From NCBI GenBank assembly GCA_002914805.1, contig JXTB01000003.1, forward strand, positions 1,643,593 through 1,707,592: a DNA stretch of 64,000 bases, written 5' to 3'. Positions 22,090 through 32,265 of the stretch are shown one piece after another. The translations under genes were made by a program, and so were the position numbers. The notes beneath the pieces were generated by a model that was given only the letters and a program-made list of their open reading frames with translations, was not told the DNA's origin and searched no databases. The DNA is from Parasponia andersonii (Eukaryota; Streptophyta; Magnoliopsida; Rosales; Cannabaceae). Position 1 is the stretch's first letter; the number at the start of each line of letters is the position of its first letter.

Positions 22090-23130
22090 ATGGCAAATAA
22101 CAATGCTGATATTGTCGATGCCGAGAACATGGCTAGTTCTCAACAGCCTGCTGTGGCATCTGCAGTGACAGTGCCAATCCCTGCTGTGGCTTGAGGGTCA
22201 AACCCTCTTGTGACTTCAATGATACTAGCAGCGCACCATAGAGAGATGCCTGAGAAGTTCAATGGGTTGAACTTCAAAATGTGGGAGCAAAAAATGCTAT
22301 TTTATCTGACCATATTGAACCTTGCAAGGTTCTTGACTGAAGAGGCTCCAAAAGTTAGAGAAGATGAGCAAGATTTCCAAGTTCTAGCTGCGGTAGATGC
22401 TTGGAAACAATCTGACTACCTATACTGAAACTATGTAATAAATGGTTTGACCGATTCATTATATAGTGTATATTATAATAAGATAACAACAAAGGAACTA
22501 TGGGAGTCACTAGACCATGAATAACTGAGGATGCTAGTTCTAAGAAATTTTTGGTGGGATGCCTCTTCGATTATAAAATGGTCGACTCAAAAACTGTAAT
22601 CAGTCAAGTTCAGGAGTTTCAATTGATTCTCTATGAGATTCTGGCAGAAGGGATGGTCCTTTGTGAACCCTTCCAAGTAGCTACTATTATTGAGAAGCTA
22701 CCCCCTTCATGGAAGGATTTCAAGAGCTACCTAAAACACAAGCTAAATGCCATGAGTTTTAAAGACCTTGTTATAAGGCTCCGCATTGAAGAAGACAATA
22801 GACGTGATGAAAAGACAGGAGCCATGACTAGTATGTCTGGGGCAAAGGAAAATGTTGTGGAGTATGATCAAGGCTCCAAGGATAAGAAAGAACAAGTCAA
22901 AGAAAGGATCCAAGCTAGGACCTAAAGGTGGAGTGGGCAAGAAGAAAAAATTTCAAGGAAAATACTTTAACTGTGACAAGATGGGTCACAGGGCTTCAGA
23001 TTGTCGACTTCCAAAGAAGAAGAAGAATGAATCCAACGTGGTGGATGGCATCACAAAAGATGTAGAAGACACAATTCTGTCTGCAGTCATTTCTGAAGTC
23101 AACTTTGTTGGGTCCAATCCAAGGGAATGA
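22090..23130 (+). pseudogene. Copia gag with zinc knuckle, disrupted
   Basis: The ATG at 22090 opens a gag frame that continues, after a TGA at 22192, as [20 protein letters not shown]. Later blocks are DSKTVISQVQEFQLILYEI, EKLPPSWKDFKSYLKHKLN and RLRIEEDNRRDEKTG (22551-22925). The CCHC zinc knuckle (F-N-C-DKMGHRASDCRLPKKK) lies at about 22966-23018. There is an indel near 22520 and a TGA at 23128-23130, just before the protease. Confidence 0.85.
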
Positions 23131-24508
23131 TGGAATGACACTGGAGCTTCAAGACATGTTTGTTCTGATAAGGGCCTGTTCACAACTTTTGAACCGGTAG
23201 GGAATCGGGAGAAGCTCTTCATGGGTAATTCAGCCATCTCTGAAGTATAAGGTCTGGGCAAAGTTGTGCTAAATATGACTTTTGGGAAGGAACTAACTCT
23301 AAATAACGTGATGTACGTACCGGATATCTGTAAGAACCTTGTGTCTGGTTCAATTCTGAATAAGCACGGATTCCGTATGGTGTTTGAGTCAGATAAATTT
23401 GTATTGATTAAAAATGGTCTTTTTGTGGGAAAGGGATATGAATGTGGGAGTATGTTCAAACTAAATGTAATGACTGTAAAGCCTAATATCAATAAAGCTA
23501 GTTCTTCTGCTTATTTAATTGAGTCTTCTACTTTATGGCATGGTAAACTAGGACATGTTAATTATGATACTATACGTAGATTAATTAACTTAAATCATAT
23601 TCCGGATTTCCAAATTGATACAAAATATAAGTGTCTAACTTGTGTTGAGGCAAAATTGACAAGGTCATCTTTTCAAACTATTGAAAGAAATATTGAACCC
23701 CTTGATTTAGTTCGCAGTGACATTTGTGATTTAAAATTTGTACAAACAAGGGGAGACAATAAGTATTTTATTACTTTTGTAGATGATAGCACAAAATATT
23801 GTTATGTGTATTTGCTAAAATCTAAGGACAAAGCAATGGAGAAGTTTATTCTCTATGAGAATAAGGTCAAAAATCAACTTAATAAGAAGATTAAGATAAT
23901 TAGAAGTGATCGTGGTGGAGATTATGAATCACCTTTTGGTGAATTCTGTGCATAACACGGAATAATACATGAAGTCACTCCACCTTATTCACCTCAGTTA
24001 AATGGTATTGCTGAGAGGAAAAATCATACCTTGAAAGAGATGATGAATGCGTTGCTGTTAAGTTCTGGGTTGCCTCAGAATATCTAGGGGGAAGCTGTTT
24101 TTAACAGCTAATTACCTTTTAAATAAGGTATCCCATAAGAAAGAAGAAAAAACACCTTATGAACTGTGAAAAGGGAAAAAGTCTTCCTCCAAATACTTGC
24201 GAGTATGGGGATGTCTTGGTAAGGTATTGGTGCCTACACCTAAAAAGGTGAAAATAGGACCAAACACAATAGAATGCATTTTTGTTGGTTATGCACATAA
24301 TAGTAGTTCTTATCGGTTTCTTGTATATGAGTCACAAATCCCAGACATATACAAGAACACAATAATGGAAGCTGTAAGCTCTGTTGAGGGACCTTTATGG
24401 AAAGAGACTATTAAGAGCGCAATTGATTCCATCTTGCAAAACCATATGTGGGAACTAGTGGATCTTTCTTCAGGATGTAAGCCACTTGGTTCGAAATGGA
24501 TTATTTAA
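23131..24508 (+). pseudogene. Copia protease and integrase, disrupted
   Basis: The protease motif NDTGASRHVCSD is at 23135-23170. A long open frame (23266-23955) follows, with LTLNNVMYVPDICKNLVSGS, the GAG-pre-integrase block LWHGKLGHVNYDTIRRL, zinc ligands (KCLTCVEAK) and the integrase core (SDICDLKFVQTRGDNKYFI, VDDSTKY, RSDRGGDYESPFGEFC). The third catalytic residue lies near 24010 in NGIAERKN. The frame then breaks, and 24197-24508 gives the post-core region MRVWGCLGKV and IECIFVGYAHNS. The usual long linker before RT appears to be deleted near 24375. Confidence 0.86.
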
Positions 24509-25336
24509 AGGAAAATGAAAGCAGATGGAACAATTGATAAATATAAGACTAGATTGGTTATCAAAGGTTATAGGCAAAAAGAAGGCCTAGATTACTTTGA
24601 TATTTATTCTCTTGTGACAAGAATAAATTTTATAAGGATGATACTTGCGATTGCCGCTCTGCGGAATCTTGAAGTATAGCAAATGGATTTAAAAATAACC
24701 TTTCTTAATGGAGATCTAGATGAAGAAATCTATATAGAACAACCTGAAAGTTTTGTTGCTCTTGGACAAGAAAAGAAAGTCTGTAAACTGATCAAGTCTC
24801 TGTATGGTTTGAAGCAAGCACCAAAGCAATGGCATGAAAAATTTGATAGAGTAATGCTTGCTAATGGTTTTAAAATCAATGAGTGTGATAAATGTGTTTA
24901 TGTCAAAAACATTAAAAATGGCTACATTATTTTGTGTCTTTATGTTGATGACAGGCTCGTTGTTGGTAGTAATGACAAGATGATCAAACCTACTAAGAAT
25001 ATGTTGAACTCCAAATTTGACATGAAAAATATGGGTCTAGCTAATGTAATTTTGGAAATTAAAATTACAAGAACGTCTGATGGACTCATACTTAATCAGT
25101 CACACTATATGGACAAAATTTTGGAGAAATTCAACAAAGATGATTCTAGAGTGTCCAGAACTCCGATAGACATGAGTCAACACTTTCATAAGAATAAAGA
25201 TGAGAGTGTTTCTCAAGTAGATTACTCAAGAGTGATTGGTAGTCTGATATACTTGATGACTTGCACAAGGCCAGATATAGCCTACACAATCAGTAGACTG
25301 AGTAGATATACAAGTAATCCAAGTGCTGAGCATTAG
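24509..25336 (+). pseudogene. Copia reverse transcriptase, nearly open
   Basis: RT begins around GSKWII (stop TAA at 24506-24508) and KMKADGTIDKYKTRLVIKGY, then is open from 24683. It has FLNGDLDEEIYIEQPESF, KSLYGLKQAPKQWHEKFD and the catalytic YVDD at 24941-24952, followed by MGLANVILEIKI and SLIYLMTCTRPDIAY. A stop at 25334-25336 ends the frame before RNase H. Confidence 0.88.
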
Positions 25337-25891
25337 AAAGGAATTGTGAAAGTACTTAGGTACTTACGATATACTCGTAACTACGAACTACACTATAACA
25401 GATATCCTGCAGTTTAAGAAGGATACAACGATGCAAATTGGATATCTGATATAAAAGACCTAAAGTCTACTAGTGGGTATGTGTTCACACTAGCTGGAGC
25501 AGCTCTATCATGGAAATCTTCAAAACAAACTATTATAGCCCGATCTACGATGGAATCTGAGTTTATAGCTCTAGATAAATGTAGTGAAGAGGCTGAATGG
25601 CTACGCCATTTCTTAGAAGATATTCCAGATTGGCCTAAGCCTATGCCACCAATATCTATACATTGCGACAATCAATTGGCTATTAGAAGGGCATAGAGTA
25701 ACATGTATAATGGTAAGTTTAGATATATACGTCGTAGACATAATACCATTAGACAACTACTCTCAGCGGGACTTATTTCTATAGACTATGTAAAGTCTAA
25801 GAATAACTTAGCGGATCCGCTAACCAAAGGGTTGAACAGAGAGTTAGTTGACAAATCATCAAGAGAAATAGGACTAAATCCCATGAAGTAA
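25337..25891 (+). pseudogene. Copia RNase H domain
   Basis: Readable as [20 protein letters not shown], then [32 protein letters not shown] and a TAG at 25694-25696. It ends SIDYVKSKNNLADPLTKGLN, the usual C-terminus of plant Copia polyproteins. Stops near 25335, 25419 and 25694 interrupt it. Confidence 0.85.
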
Positions 25892-26496
25892 AAGTCTATG
25901 CAATGGAAACCCAACCTAGTTGACTGGAGATCCCAAGATCTAGGTTCAAAGGGAGAACCTAATTGTAAAGACTTAGTTGGATCACTTTGGGGGTTATCCT
26001 CCTGTGAGGGTATCACATTCATGTCCATTCCTGTGATGAAAAATAGTGATGCCCGTAAGGAATAGGGTAAGCAAAGGCTTTTAATGATTCTTATGCGTCG
26101 GGAAACTGAGCGGAGTAATGCGAGTTACTCTTAACTAAGAAATTACCTATGTGAGAGAGAAGTGGGGGCCACTTCAAAGGGGAATTATGAGGGCTTAATT
26201 CTTTAGAAACTCTTGCAGAACCAGGCAGAGATGTTCAAGGTCAAAATAAACATAACCGTAAGAACTGGATGTGTTATGAAAGATTTCTGTGTGAAGTATA
26301 TCATCATTTACATGAATGACAGAATAGTTCAAAGATATCATGTCTACTATTTAGTCAGTAAAGTAAATATACTTTCATGAGGGAAGGTTCAAAGGGAAAT
26401 ACCTACCTATCCTATGCAGGATTCGTTCATAGAACTCTATCACTTAGTCTAGAGTCTGTAGTATCTCCTTTTATAATTTCCATTCATGTGGGGGAT
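25892..26496 (+). other. Copia 3' untranslated region and polypurine tract
   Basis: About 600 bp without a gene between the RNase H stop and the 3' LTR. It ends with the purine run gtgggggat at 26488-26496, the expected plus-strand primer site. Confidence 0.7.
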
Positions 26497-27774
26497 TGTT
26501 AAAAAATGGGTTAAGAATTGAATATGGGCTTAGCTTGGGCTTGGAAGCCCAAGTAATTTATAAAGACTAAAATTGTTATAAAACCCATTTTCATGAACTA
26601 TTTTGAAGCTAAAAATTGAGTGGGACCCTTATCTTGTTGATGAAAGGTCTTGGTGAATTCTTGTTCTCCTCCATGAGGACATCGATTTTGTATATTCACA
26701 CGCTCAAAATGGTGCACAGATGAATGAGAAATTGTCGCTCAAAAGTATACCATTGGAATTGAAAAAATGAAAGGAAAAACAAGAAGTCCCACATTGGTTG
26801 GAGAAGCTTATTCCTAGTAGTTTATATAGAGCTATGTTTTGTGATGGTGATAAGAATAACTACCACAGATACTCTTTCAGGCACGTACATGGGAGTTGCA
26901 AATCATCGGACTTGGACTTGAATTTGCATGCGCTCGTGTATTCCTGCACCTATGGACATGAATGCCAGGCCGAAAACTTAGACTATTGTAAGCCCAATCT
27001 TTTGCTACGGGCCAGATTATTTTTTTTTTCAATTCTACTTCAATTCAATGGTCAGTTACATGAAAAACTGCCAAGCATTTTCCTTTAGAAAACTACCAAC
27101 CTTTTTATGGCTGTGCTAGGCGTTTTGGCTTTGTAACAGTCATAGAGGAGGTTCCAAATATCTCCCATTCTGCTAAGCATTAGTGCAAGGCGTTTTTTGG
27201 CCATGTAATAGCCATATCTGGCTTTATTAGATTTATTCTAATTGAAAGTATGGTCTGTAACCTCTCACTCCAAATGACTATAAATGGAGAGCTTCCCCAC
27301 CTCATTCTACACACCAAAATCAGTAGCTTCCTCTCTGATTTCTCTCTACCGACCTCTCTCAATTTCTTTAGTTTTTTGAGTGTTCTTGAGTTCTTGAGTT
27401 TACTAGCTGAAGTTCTTCGAGTGTTTAGGAATTTTGTAGCTAGAGTTCTTAGTGTGTTGGAGTTCAAAACTATTTAGTTCCTAGAGTAGAGGTGTTAGTG
27501 TTTTGCTTGCCACTCTTTGTCGTTGTATCCTAGGAAACTGACGCTAGTTAAAGTCCTCAAGCATTCTAGTGGAGGGAGCGAATTAGTTTTAAAAACACTG
27601 TGTCCTACACAGGTCTCGACAGTAACTGTGTTTCCGAAGTACTACTGAAATTCCATTGAAGTGTGGACCAAACTTTTGATAACTTTAAATTTTTTTTTAA
27701 ACTTTATTGTAAATGTTTGTTAAATATCTTTGTAATCTTATATATTGTATGTTATTGTTAATTTAATTCTTACA
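26497..27774 (+). repeat. Copia 3' LTR
   Basis: 1,278 bp from tgttaaaaaatggg to ttcttaca, immediately followed by the ctgca duplication and the rest of P450 exon 5. It is highly similar to 20247-21522, with scattered substitutions. Confidence 0.9.
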
Positions 27775-27971
27775 CTGCATTCATGCCTTTTTGAAGCCGG
27801 ACCTCCAAGTTTCGTAGGCTTTAACTTTGCCATCACCGAGGCAAAGATGGCTCTGTTGATGATTTTGCAACGCTACACCTTTGCATTGTCCCCGGCCTAT
27901 GTCCATTCTCCAATTCAGATTATGACAAGTCGGCCACAACATGGGGTTAAGCAATGCTACAGCCATTTTGA

Positions 27972-28363
27972 AGCCAATATTTTCCAGTGTAAACTTCATT
28001 TTGGGTGTTTCTTTTGGGTGTTCGTTATAATATGTCATTTTTCCACTAATTAATTGTACCGTCAACTAATTAAGTCTCTTTGCTTTGTGTTCCTTTTCCT
28101 TTTTATAAAAAAAAAAAAAACACTTATTCTAGTTTCTTCATCTCATCACTTTGAGAACTTAATTCTACTAGTATTTTGTGTTTTTCCCGTGCTGACTAGA
28201 AGTCTACATAAATATGCCAAAAAACTACAGCCATCAATATTGACGTGAAACAGATCATGTATTGACGATATGGCCTAATATAATACACACATCAGTCTCT
28301 TCACCATAGAGTTTCAAAGAGCAGGATGCTTGAGGTTACTCGAAACGTTATAAAAAGAAAAAG
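27972..28363. promoter_or_regulatory. psi-B 3' flank and psi-D upstream region
   Basis: 27972-28160 follows psi-B and matches 33690-33797 upstream of the intact gene (cgtcaactaattaa, ctttgtgttccttttcc, tcatcactttgagaactt). 28155-28363 matches 34266-34449, the immediate upstream region of the intact gene, including ctaatataatacacacatcag and the atcagtctcttcaccat block. Conservation right up to the ATG suggests shared promoter sequence. psi-D and the intact gene are therefore copies of one tandem unit. Confidence 0.65.
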
Positions 28364-28577
28364 ATGAGTGGGGTGAGAGGTCTAACAATCCTAGTTTTGT
28401 GCCTTATCTGCTTGTGCCTTATCTTAGCTCTGACCAAGATCTTCCACGAGCTAAGGTGGGCTCCTACCCGAGTAAAGCATTTGATGGGCTTGCAATGAGT
28501 GAAAGGACATTCTCCTAGATTCATCCATGGAAGCACCAAAGAGATGATAAGCATGCAAAAGAAAGCTATGGCCAAAA
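28364..28577 (+). pseudogene. psi-D: P450 exon 1 fragment
   Basis: The ATG at 28364 starts a copy of exon 1 of the intact gene (MSGVRGLTILVLCLICLCLI, then ALTKIFHELRWAPTRVKHLM). A TGA at 28496-28498 replaces the glycine codon of the QGVKGP hinge. Homology stops near 28577, shortly after KEMISMQKKAMA, so introns and later exons are absent. It has only a membrane anchor and hinge and cannot be an enzyme. Confidence 0.85.
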
Positions 28578-29272
28578 TTTTAATACCAACACATATGGCA
28601 TGTGATTTGTCATCACTAAATTAATGATAATATTTAATTTATTTGTGATAAATTTTAACTGACTAATTAGATGATGACAACTTATATACCACGTGTGTTT
28701 GCACAAAAAATTTAGTACAAAAGTTAAGATATATGATATTATCCTATATATATATATATTGTTCTTTGGGATTATGACATCTAGTACCACTTTTAGAAAA
28801 ATAATTCCACAAATATGACATGACTAAGTATATATATTTTTATACGATCTTTTAGACAAAATTTTCTCTTTTTAATTTACGTAATAAAAGTATACATGTT
28901 GGACATTCTCACATTCTCAGTCCGTACACCTTGTTGTTGTTTTTTTTCTCGAAACTCTTTTTTTCCAAAAAAAAAAAAAAATCTCTTTTAAGTTATTTTT
29001 TCTGCTCATTCTCTTTTTATTAGTCCATAAACTTCATTGTTTTTTTTACTAATTTTTTTTTTCTTAAAAAAAATTCTCTTCTTTCTAATCCTAATTTTTT
29101 TTATTCCTAGTAGATTCTTTTTTTACCTAATTTTTTTATTCCTTAAAAAAACTGTCTCCTTTTTATTAGTCCATACAAGTCATTATTTTTTATTTTCTAG
29201 CTCTTTTTTTCCTTAAAACAAATCTCTTACCGTTTGAGGAGTCATAAAATAATTTAGCTAGTAACCAAATCA
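28578..29272. other. AT-rich, T-tract-rich non-coding stretch
   Basis: No gene. 28578-28860 is AT-rich with a TA run at 28741-28760. 28900-29230 is made of about three degenerate units of 110-145 bp, each with an attagtccat(a/ac)a..tcattgtt-type start followed by T and A tracts (for example 29020 and 29166). Confidence 0.5.
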
Positions 29273-29277
29273 GTTTC

Positions 29278-30939
29278 TGTAAAAACCCGGAATTATCGAG
29301 GGTAATTTGGACATTTTACCAATTTTCCGGATAAAATATTATGAGGACTAATTTGCAAAAGTTCTGCTCAGAAGGACTAAATTGCAAATTTTGGGGGACT
29401 AAATAGATAGAGATTTGAAATTTTGGGGATTTATGTGCAATTTTTGAAAAATTACACAGCCCTATAAGGTTGGGCCACGTGGCCATGCTCAACCAGTCCC
29501 CTCTCTTCTTCTCTCTCTCTCTCTCCCCGAAAATCTCTTTCTCTCTCCTCTCTCGGATCTCTCGGCCGCACCACTGCAGGACTGCCGCCCAGCCACCGTC
29601 CGGCCCGCCCACCGACCGGCGTAGACTCTCCAACCTGCGGCGAACCTCCACCGCCCCTTGCCGCTCGCTGCCGCCGCCTAGTTCGCCGGGAAAAGCCATA
29701 GAAGCCGATTTGAGCTTTTTCGGTTTTTCCGTCACCGGCGACGATTCCGGCCACCATTCGGCCTCAAACCGATCCCGTTGGATTCGTATCGTTCCAAGAA
29801 TCATCAAGGTATATATATCTCAACTCCATTTTGCCCGGATTGAAAGTTGTCATTTTTGGTCATTTCAAGTTTATGGTTGTTGTTCTCGATCCGACCGTTG
29901 GATTGTGTTTTTGATTGCATTTTTGGAATGTACTCGAAAAATGGAGAAGTTTGATATATATATTATATAGTTTGATGATAGGCACGAAAATCGAGATCAG
30001 ACGGTCGAGATTTTATCTCGTTTTGCGTGCCACTAGTCCAGTGTGGACCCGGATCCGAATTGGACAAGTTATATGTCTAACCTAGCTATTTTGGGTGCTA
30101 GAAATTCAGTGAAGAGGTCTGTTTGTGGAATTGAAGCTCCGGTGAGAAAGTTAGTTTTTCGCACGAGGACGATCGAAGGCTTGGAATTGGTTCCCGACCC
30201 TCCGGGCGATCGTCAACGAAACCTTAAGGACTTAAGAGCGTGGCGTCGCTATTCTGTTGAGGTAGGGGTTTAGTTACCTTCGTTTTATACCGTTTTTGAG
30301 TTAAAACTTATTTTCTGCAGAATATAAGAACAAGTGTGTTTTTAATGATTTGAATTATATGTGATGGAAATCTGGTTATACGATATATACTGTACTGCTC
30401 TGAGAATTCGCTGTATGCAGGTTATTTTAGGTATATCAAAAATAGGGCCGTTATGCTGCCTGTTTTTCTATAAAACCCTATTATGCATGTTTTACTGAAA
30501 AACCAGAGTACAATAGTTTTTACACTTCAGTTCTGTATTGCACATGTCATAGGATCATACATGAGCACCGTGTTAGCATCGTGGGTTTTANNNNNNNNNN
30601 NNNNNNNNNNNNNNNNNNNNNNNNNNNNNNNNNNNNNNNNNNNNNNNNNNNNNNNNNNNNNNNNNNNNNNNNNNNNNNNNNNNNNNNNNNNNNNNNNNNN
30701 NNNNNNNNNNNNNNNNGGGTTTTGTATTTAATTTCATGTTTTTAAGTAATTGTTCAATTTATGTTTGGTGGTGTATACAAACTGTGGGAGTGGTTCACGG
30801 GATGGAATTCCAGTTATTTTATTTAAATGGACTGTTTTTATAAAAACTAGAACTTTTGACACTTTTCAAATAAATTAAGGAATTTCCCATTGTTATGAAA
30901 TTCCCCTTCTGCCACTAGCTCGGGTTTTGGGTCGTGACA
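29278..30939 (+). mobile_element. solo LTR, ~1.66 kb, with assembly gap
   Basis: Starts tgtaaaaacccgg and ends gggttttgggtcgtgaca. It is flanked by the 5-bp duplication gtttc (29273-29277 and 30940-30944). No internal retrotransposon domains and no second LTR are present, so I read it as a solo LTR left by LTR-LTR recombination. It has a strikingly GC-rich middle (about 29560-29780) in an otherwise AT-rich region. ORFs on both strands there (29470-29970 and the complementary ones) come from low-complexity Pro/Ser/Arg sequence and are not called genes. The lineage is not determined. Confidence 0.78.
30591..30716. other. assembly gap (126 N)
   Basis: A run of 126 unknown bases inside the solo LTR. 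The real length may differ. Confidence 0.99.
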
Positions 30940-30944
30940 GTTTC

Positions 30945-31680
30945 CAATCAAAATTAGAAACCATTCTAGTTACTAAAAAATCAAATTATTATACTGAATA
31001 GAAACCAAACTAATTTTCAAGAAATTTTTGTGGTTTCTCGTTATTTACTAAACTACAGGACATTCTACTAAAAAAAACCAAACTGCTTTGTAGGAAACCT
31101 TTATAGTTTTCTATTATTTAGTTAACTACAAGACATTCTGTTGTATGGAAACTAAGAAACTTTTGTTATGTTTTGTGATTTACTTAGCTCTAGAGTAGTT
31201 TTCTAAAAGAAACCCAAAATGGTATCCTAGAAACCTTTGTGGATTTTTGTGATTTACTTATGTATGTGCCATTTTGGTCAAAAGAAACTAAACTGGTTTC
31301 CATGAAACTTTTATTATTTCTTATGATTTCTTTAGCTGCAGGGCATTTTACTAAAAAGAAACCAATCCGACTTCCTAAAAATTTTTGTGGTTTCTTGTGA
31401 TTTACCTATATATCAGACATTCTGCTAAAAGAAAATCAAATTGCTTTCCAGAAAACCCTTTGTAGTTCGCTATAATTTAATTACTACTAGACATTGTACT
31501 AAAAAGAAACCAAATTGGTTTTCAGGAAACATTTGTGATTTTTTACGATTTACTTAAATATAAAACATTCTGCTAAAAAACAACTAAATTGGTTTTCTAC
31601 GATTTACTTACATACATGACATTGTATTAGAAAGAAATCATAGGTCTCTTAGAAACTTTGTATTTTCCTGTCATTTTGAT
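30945..31680. repeat. degenerate ~73-bp tandem repeat, about nine units
   Basis: Units start with gaaaccaaactggtttc-like sequence and continue aggaaacttttgtggtttc, tgatttacttag, caggacattctactaaaaa. Unit starts are near 31002, 31077, 31143, 31209, 31282, 31357, 31430, 31505 and 31580. Identity between units is moderate. The solo LTR is inserted at the left end: joining its flanks gives accaaatcagtttccaatc, which itself looks like a unit. Confidence 0.75.
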
Positions 31681-32265
31681 ACAAAATTAGAAGAAACTAA
31701 TGACAAAAATAATATTAAAATGGAAAAAATAAATAAAAGAAAAAACTAATGAACAAATAAAAAATAGCAAAAAGCTTCAAAAAGGCAATACGTGGGTTTG
31801 AACCCCATTGGAAAAAGGAAAAAACTAATTAGGAAAGAGTAAAGAGAATGAAAAGAAGAAATAAACAAATAAAAAAGAAAAAATTAAATAAAAGAGAAAA
31901 ATTAATGAAAAAAGTTTTAAACGGCAAAAAACTTCAAAAAGACAATATGTGGGCTTGAATCCTACTAGAAAAGGATAACTATTGGAAAGTGAAAAGGAAA
32001 AAACCAATTAAGAAAGAGTAAAAAGAATGAAAAGAAGAAATAAATAAATAAATAAGAGGAAAGATCAAGAAAATAAAAAAGGATGAAATAATACAAAATT
32101 ATGGTTTTTGGAAAGTGAAAAGAAAAAAACCAACTAAGAAACGATAAAAAGAATGGAAAGAAGAAATAAATAAATAAATAAGAGAAAGAAAATACAAAAA
32201 ATAACAACGGATGAAATAGTACAAAATTTTGATAGTGGTGGGACTTGAACTATTAACAGCGTAGT
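31681..32265. repeat. A-rich (purine-rich) duplicated repeat
   Basis: Strongly purine-rich on the + strand. A ~180-bp block with gcaaaaagcttcaaaaaggcaa and tgggtttgaaccc occurs twice (about 31690 and 31870). A ~125-bp block with gaagaaataaataaataaat also recurs at 31985-32100 and 32105-32215. The complementary ORFs (31825-32207) are Phe/Leu runs from the T-rich strand and not genes. Confidence 0.7.

Larger units (their letters stand above)
20247..27774 (+). mobile_element. Copia LTR retrotransposon inside exon 5 of psi-B
   Basis: A 7,528-bp Ty1/Copia element flanked by the 5-bp duplication ctgca (20242-20246 and 27775-27779). It interrupts the P450 exon between the codons for ..ISA and FMPF; the intact gene has the homologous sequence ctgct at about 36302. 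LTRs are 1,276 bp (20247-21522) and 1,278 bp (26497-27774) and differ at about 5 of the first 160 bases. Internal order is leader repeats, gag, protease, integrase, RT and RNase H, which is the Copia order (integrase before RT). Several in-frame stops and a deleted linker between integrase and RT make it defective. Confidence 0.92.
15815..27971 (+). pseudogene. psi-B: CYP749A-like cytochrome P450 pseudogene, split by two retrotransposons
   Basis: The exons align with the intact gene at 34450: exon 1 remnant ~15815-16059, exon 2 16150-16373, exon 3 16626-16828, exon 4 19582-19896, and exon 5 20010-20246 plus 27775-27971. The protein is recognisable, e.g. EPELIKEVLNDRDKA and VDECKTFYFSGQETTNSLLAWT. 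Lesions: the start of exon 1 is missing; exon 2 has stops; the intron 2 donor is tt instead of gt at 16374. Exon 3 lacks the SRTA region; exon 4 has a stop and a ~65-bp deletion. The ExxR glutamate codon is TAA, and the haem cysteine is replaced by phenylalanine next to a TGA. A gag-only Copia element sits in intron 3 and a Copia element in exon 5. It cannot encode an enzyme. Confidence 0.88.

Noticed and set aside
29316-29970. Long overlapping ORFs on both strands (up to 166 codons) in the GC-rich part of the solo LTR
   Set aside because: They are Pro/Ser/Arg-rich low-complexity translations inside a defined solo LTR, present on several frames at once, with no recognisable domain.
31780-31810. 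tgggtttgaaccc considered as part of a tRNA gene
   Set aside because: No A box, acceptor stem or cloverleaf could be built around it on either strand.
31825-32207. Two minus-strand ORFs of Phe/Leu/Ser that look like membrane proteins
   Set aside because: They are the complement of an A-rich simple repeat; the hydrophobicity comes from ttt and ttc codons only.
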